A DNA stretch of 27,244 nucleotides from an uncultured Lachnospiraceae bacterium. GTDB lineage: Bacteria > Bacillota > Clostridia > Lachnospirales > Lachnospiraceae. Positions 23,469-27,244 of the stretch are shown one piece after another. The first letter of the stretch is position 1; every line of letters begins with the position of its first letter. The position numbers and the translations under genes were made by a program. The DNA lies in contig CAMPAP010000114.1 of NCBI GenBank assembly GCA_946631935.1, forward strand, positions 1 through 27,244, in the 5' to 3' direction. The notes under the pieces were generated by a model, which did not search any database, had not been told where the DNA came from, and saw only the letters and a list, made by a program, of their open reading frames with translations.

Positions 23469-24857
23469 TCATCTGCCGCTTATAAGCGGTATTTTTTCTG
23501 CATTTTTTAAAGGCTCGGGAAGTGATCCGTGGGAGACGATGAGAAGGGTCCTTCCGTTTTGGTGGTTTAACATCCACTTTGAGACATCATTTGCGGTCTT
23601 GTCATCAAGTCCCGAAAAAGGTTCGTCTATAAGCAGGATATCGGAAGGGTGCAAAAAAGCCCTGATGATCCCGAGTCTTTTTCTCTCGCCTCCGCTCAGT
23701 TTGGATACAGGTATCTTAAAAGAATGTTCCGGTATCATTTTCTTAAGTTCTCTGCAGGGATCCCCGCAGCATCCCGTGATCATGAGATTCCTGAGACTGT
23801 TTGCACTTTCTGCAAAGCGGTCATCCTGAAAAGCCACACTGCACTTTCCGGAAAGTATTGTTCCTCTGTCGGGATTTCTTAATCCCGCGATCATTTCCAA
23901 AAGAGTGGTTTTACCAAAGCCGCTGGGTTCATTTAACAGATATATCTTTCCTTTTTTCAGACAAAGTCCGGTGTCAGTGATAACCCTTCCGTCATATTTT
24001 TTGATTATGCCTTCGGAATAAACACTTAACCCTTCAGGTATCTTGCCGGAGCCTGCATCTGTGCACAATCCTGCCGGATTGCCCGATAATGCCACATTCA
24101 TTTTTTCAGGGAAAGCATCCGGAATCTTAGACAGCTGTTCTGCAAAAAGAATTATGATCTTCTCCGTGATGGAACTTACTACAAGTATCGCTATGATCCA
24201 TGCAAAGACACCGGCGGTATTTAAATAGATCTTGTCTCTGTAAAGAGCACTTCCTATGCTGGATTCCGGAAGCCCTATGATCTCGGCTGCAATGCCTGAT
24301 TTAAAGCACATGCCAAGAGAAACCTCCATTGAGGAATGCAGAGCCGGAAGGTATGAAGGACGGTATATCCAAAGGAGAATGTCAGATGCCTTCATATCGA
24401 ACGCCTTTGACATTTCCAGAAGCTTTTTGTCGGTGTTTTGAAGCCCGGAAAGCATATTGGAGTAGATATTCGGAAATACCACCATAAAACCGATGCATAA
24501 AACCAGATAACCGGATCCCCACCATATCAGAAGAATGACCACAACGGCAGCCACAGGTACCGATTTCAGAAATGTGACAAATGGTGAAAGAAAATCTCTG
24601 AACCATTTGTTTTTAAGTGATACGAAGGCGAGAAAATAAGCTGAGACCAGCGCGGCAAAAAAGCCGGACAGAATGCGCAGAAGGGATGAAAGAACGGAAA
24701 ATGCGAATTCGGGACCGGAAAGCTTTATGCATAACTCTTTTATTGTTTCAAAAGGAGATGCAAAATATACCGGATTTTTTACAAAAACAGCGGTAACCTG
24801 CCACAGGCCAAGCCAGATGAGGAAGATTACCGCTTTTTTTATTATTTTGTTTTTCAT
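23469..24857 (-). CDS. Fused ABC importer: SsuC/TauC-type permease joined to its ATPase
   Basis: This 462-residue protein joins two normally separate subunits. Residues 1-240 are a permease with about six helices and the EAA-type coupling loop (about 147-172, LLEMSKAFDMKASDILLW). Residues about 280-462 are an ATPase. Its Walker A reads EPSGFGKTT (310-318), with Glu replacing the first Gly of the usual motif. The Q-loop is FQDD (Gln344), the signature LSGGERKR, Walker B ILLIDEPFSGLDD and the switch His is in VSHG. The ATPase is short (about 185 residues) and lacks the usual C-terminal end. The ATG overlaps the stop of the lipoprotein gene by four bases (ATGA), so translation is coupled. Two copies would make one complete importer. 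The substrate is unknown; relatives take up sulfonates, nitrate or thiamine precursors. Confidence 0.9.
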   Translation of the reverse strand: MKNKIIKKAVIFLIWLGLWQVTAVFVKNPVYFASPFETIKELCIKLSGPEFAFSVLSSLLRILSGFFAALVSAYFLAFVSLKNKWFRDFLSPFVTFLKSVPVAAVVVILLIWWGSGYLVLCIGFMVVFPNIYSNMLSGLQNTDKKLLEMSKAFDMKASDILLWIYRPSYLPALHSSMEVSLGMCFKSGIAAEIIGLPESSIGSALYRDKIYLNTAGVFAWIIAILVVSSITEKIIILFAEQLSKIPDAFPEKMNVALSGNPAGLCTDAGSGKIPEGLSVYSEGIIKKYDGRVITDTGLCLKKGKIYLLNEPSGFGKTTLLEMIAGLRNPDRGTILSGKCSVAFQDDRFAESANSLRNLMITGCCGDPCRELKKMIPEHSFKIPVSKLSGGERKRLGIIRAFLHPSDILLIDEPFSGLDDKTANDVSKWMLNHQNGRTLLIVSHGSLPEPLKNAEKIPLISGR

Positions 24858-25819
24858 TTAGCTGAGTAGTAAAAGTCATCTCCGGGGAGAGCGCCGCCGA
24901 CGGATTTGGGGTCCTGCTCGTACAGCACGCTAAGATATCCGGACAATGCGGATTTCATATCGGAACCCTCAATGCATACGATGTTGCAGAAGGGGATAGC
25001 TTTTTCCGCAACCGGAGCCTTTTCGATAATTCCTGCCTCTGCGACGTATTCGGCAGCGGTTTTTGTATCGGAATTCACAAAATCAGCTGATGAGGCGTGG
25101 TCTTTAAGGAATGATGCAACGGCCTGCGGATGTTCTTCTATGAATTCGTTTCTTGCAACCGTAACACCGGTAACCAGCTTTGAGCCGTTTTCCAGGGCAT
25201 CCCACTCTTTGGTGGTATCAAGAACGATGGAAAGAGAATCATTCTGGCTGAGCGCCGCAATGACAAAAGGCTGGGGGAGAAGTCCTACCGAAGATGTATC
25301 CTGTAGGATGGTGGACACCACTTCGGTAGCTTCTGACTTAAATTCGATATTTACCTTGTCTTCAAGACCGTTTTCTTTAAGAAGGTATCTTAAGACATAT
25401 TCGGGAGTGGTTCCTGCACCTGTTGTATAGATCGTTCTGCCCTCGAGATCACTCATGCCTTTGATGGAGCCATCCCCGCTTACCATATACAGAACTCCCA
25501 GGGTGTTGATATCTATTACGGAAACCTTTCCGCCTGTTTTGTTGTAAAGAACGGATGCCACGTTGGCAGGGACAAGGGCTATATCAAGATCGCCGGAGAC
25601 CATTCCTGCCAGAAGAACATCCGGCTGTGTCTCCATGGTAAAGCTGTAATTACTGTTTTCCCCGTCGTGTATCATATTTATGATACCGATGGAAGTGGGG
25701 CCTTTCAGCGACCCTACGCGGATGTTCACATTGTCATCAGCCGCTGCTTTTCCCGTACAGCCCGTAAAGACCATTAGTATTACCGCAAGGGCAATACCTT
25801 TCTTAATAAGATTTCTCAT
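24854..25819 (-). CDS. NMT1/TauA-like substrate-binding lipoprotein of the fused ABC importer
   Basis: This 321-residue lipoprotein has the signal peptide MRNLIKKGIALAVILMVF and lipobox FTGC (Cys21). The mature part is a two-lobed binding protein of the NMT1/SsuA/TauA type: NIRVGSLKGPTSIG (first strand and loop), DIALVPANVASVLYN, YTTGAGTTPEYVLRYLL, GLLPQPFVIAAL and a C-terminal half rich in helices. I choose the ATG at 25819 (AAAGGAG just upstream) over an in-frame GTG at 25834 because it gives a clean signal peptide. It delivers an unknown small molecule to the fused transporter encoded next. It begins 52 bases after the stop of the hydrogenase-like sensor, with no terminator between. Confidence 0.9.
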   Translation of the reverse strand: MRNLIKKGIALAVILMVFTGCTGKAAADDNVNIRVGSLKGPTSIGIINMIHDGENSNYSFTMETQPDVLLAGMVSGDLDIALVPANVASVLYNKTGGKVSVIDINTLGVLYMVSGDGSIKGMSDLEGRTIYTTGAGTTPEYVLRYLLKENGLEDKVNIEFKSEATEVVSTILQDTSSVGLLPQPFVIAALSQNDSLSIVLDTTKEWDALENGSKLVTGVTVARNEFIEEHPQAVASFLKDHASSADFVNSDTKTAAEYVAEAGIIEKAPVAEKAIPFCNIVCIEGSDMKSALSGYLSVLYEQDPKSVGGALPGDDFYYSAK

Positions 25820-25871
25820 GTTTCTCCTTTCCACTCAGCACGAAGCTTTGTCGTCAGATGGTTTTATTTTT

Positions 25872-27244
25872 TTATGATTCTATGACCTGTTTGAGCGAGT
25901 CTTCAACATCTGAAGTTACCGTCTGCATCCTGTTGATGGCACGTGCGGTTTCCTCAGCCGATGTAACAAGGCTCTCGGCTCTGGAATTGACGCTTTCGAC
26001 GGTCTGGGAAAGCTTATCTGCTTCCAAAACAAGTTTTTCGATGGTTTCTTTGATGTCTTTGTTGTTCTTATTACTGTCATCTGCGGTGGTCTTTGAATTT
26101 TCCGCAAGATTCTTGATCTCCTCGGCAACAACCGCAAATCCCTTTCCGGCCTCTCCTGCACGGGCCGCCTCGATGGATGCGTTGAGAGCAAGGAGATTGG
26201 TCTGGTTGGAGATTGCTATAACGTCGGAGTTATTTGATTCAAGTTTTTCAAGGTATCCTTCAATGGTTGAAAGAACCGCTTTCAGATCCTTTGCAAATTC
26301 CTCGACTTCAGCCATGGATTCGGAAATGCCGCTTGTCTGTTTTGTATTCTCTGTGCTGGCGTTTCTTATCTGGGAGATGGAATCAAGAAGATTATCAAAG
26401 TTCTTGCTGATACCTTCTCCGAGGGATGCCTTCTTTTCATTCATCTCGTCACGGGTCCTCTGAACCTCATCTGCAAGATTAACGGCTTTTTCTTTCTCTT
26501 CATATGCCCTGTCTTTGATATAGTGTATGCAATTGTGCTTGTGGCTGAAACCGTTGTAGATCGCAACAGCCATCTCTTTACAGCTTTCATATCCGCAGCA
26601 GCTGCAGTCGATATGGCGGGATTCCTGGGTAGTCTTTTTCATATCGTTGTAGACTGCCTCGAGTTCGGAATTGCTGGGTGTGCGGAAAGCACAGGTATTG
26701 CTCCTGTCGGTATATTTTCTTAAAAAGTCGTTCAGGTTAAGATCCGCAAACTGTTTGTTGAGAACTTCAAGTCTCTTGGCGGGTGTAAGATTCCTCCCCC
26801 ATGCGGATTTTTTTGAATTGTTTTTGCTGTCTGAGCGGATCTTTAAGATCCTCTCGTATACATCCTCGTTCAGAGTCTTGCGGTTATCCACGCCGGTACC
26901 GTACAGGCATCCGTTGGTGCAGTTAAGGGCATCCACAAAAAGATATGATGTACGGGATGACTTAATGCGGTCCTTATTGCGCTGCAGATACTCGTACATA
27001 TGATGCTCGCCTTCCATCTGACGTACGAGAGCATCTTCTCCAAGGAGCCAGTATACATTTTCCTTGAGTCCGCCCGGCATGGGATAAATGGAGCCAAGAC
27101 CGTACTCAATCTCATCGGTATAGGGTGTGGCACCGCTTACGGGATGCTCCTTGAGATAGGAGACCAGTTTTGAAAATGTCAGATTGTATGAAACGTATCC
27201 CTTGTTGTTGGGATCGTCGATCTCGTTCTTTTTTGCAATGCAGG
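25872..27244 (-). CDS. H-cluster-domain / Fe-S / chemoreceptor fusion: putative sensory [FeFe] hydrogenase (5' end outside window)
   Basis: The frame is open to the right edge, so the N-terminus is missing; 456 residues are visible. The first visible residues, CIAKKNE, match the second H-cluster motif of [FeFe] hydrogenases (PC-x2-KK-x-E). LNCTNGC (Cys codons 26919-26921 and 26907-26909) matches the third, C-x3-C. The Met that normally precedes it in catalytic enzymes is replaced, as is common in sensory forms. Next comes a [4Fe-4S] domain like that of RnfB (CSCCGYESC and a later Cys in HKHNCIHY). A long coiled coil and a methyl-accepting chemotaxis signalling domain follow, with the conserved tip NQTNLLALNASIEAARAG. 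No membrane helix is visible, so it is probably a soluble receptor that tells the chemotaxis kinase about hydrogen or redox state. First visible gene of its operon. Confidence 0.88.
   Translation of the reverse strand, partial: CIAKKNEIDDPNNKGYVSYNLTFSKLVSYLKEHPVSGATPYTDEIEYGLGSIYPMPGGLKENVYWLLGEDALVRQMEGEHHMYEYLQRNKDRIKSSRTSYLFVDALNCTNGCLYGTGVDNRKTLNEDVYERILKIRSDSKNNSKKSAWGRNLTPAKRLEVLNKQFADLNLNDFLRKYTDRSNTCAFRTPSNSELEAVYNDMKKTTQESRHIDCSCCGYESCKEMAVAIYNGFSHKHNCIHYIKDRAYEEKEKAVNLADEVQRTRDEMNEKKASLGEGISKNFDNLLDSISQIRNASTENTKQTSGISESMAEVEEFAKDLKAVLSTIEGYLEKLESNNSDVIAISNQTNLLALNASIEAARAGEAGKGFAVVAEEIKNLAENSKTTADDSNKNNKDIKETIEKLVLEADKLSQTVESVNSRAESLVTSAEETARAINRMQTVTSDVEDSLKQVIES

Noticed and set aside
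23476..23489. A perfect 14-base palindrome followed by T-runs on the plus strand, resembling a terminator.
   Set aside because: It is inside the last codons of the fused transporter gene on the minus strand, and the T-run is on the wrong strand for that gene.

Overview
The window is a 27 kb stretch of chromosome from an anaerobic, low-to-mid GC member of the Bacillota. Lachnospiraceae is the most likely family (inference). Pointers are the purine-rich Shine-Dalgarno sites, consensus sigma-A promoters, a YtrA-type GntR/ABC operon, a flavodiiron protein, a TM1266-type hydrogenase regulator and an [FeFe]-hydrogenase-like sensor. I see no rRNA, tRNA, CRISPR array, insertion sequence or phage gene. 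No gene-free gap exceeds about 200 bases.

Layout, left to right. (1) 1-1031 (+): the tail of an unidentified gene, then a YtqA-like (TIGR01212) radical SAM protein. (2) 1038-8276 (+): a signalling cluster with its own promoter. It holds a FecR-domain surface protein, a CHASE2/HD-GYP c-di-GMP phosphodiesterase, a GGDEF diguanylate cyclase sensor split by an in-frame TGA, and an AlkD-like DNA glycosylase. (3) 8305-10914 (-): a three-gene ABC exporter (ATPase plus two ABC-2 permeases). It diverges from a MATE transporter (11005-12354, +) that may be made from a leaderless mRNA. (4) 12409-14181 (-): a large unknown lipoprotein. It diverges from a YqhD/BdhA-type iron/zinc alcohol dehydrogenase (14349-15524, +), followed by a YfbK-like von Willebrand A lipoprotein (15649-17280). 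(5) 17331-21443 (+): a GntR-ABC ATPase-membrane protein operon with a clear palindromic operator, then a small coiled-coil protein. (6) 21484-27244 (-): a redox block. A flavodiiron protein and a Dabb protein form one unit. A second apparent operon reads, in transcription order, H-cluster-domain/Fe-S/chemoreceptor fusion, NMT1/TauA-like lipoprotein, fused permease-ATPase, and TM1266-type regulator.

How the genes may work together. Region 2 pairs an enzyme that breaks c-di-GMP with one that makes it, beside a probable cell-surface partner; the cyclase is disrupted in this sequence. Region 6 joins a putative hydrogen- or redox-sensing soluble chemoreceptor to an uptake transporter of unknown substrate and a regulator linked to [FeFe] hydrogenase. 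An oxygen-reducing flavodiiron protein lies just downstream. Region 6 is the most interesting part of the window.

The intergenic DNA is unusually readable. Three promoters share the same ten-base extended -10 (ATGTTATAAT), two promoters carry a perfect hairpin inside the -35/-10 spacer, and four convergent or tail-end junctions carry strong intrinsic terminators. Function calls rest on motif recognition in the translated sequence; no database search was run.
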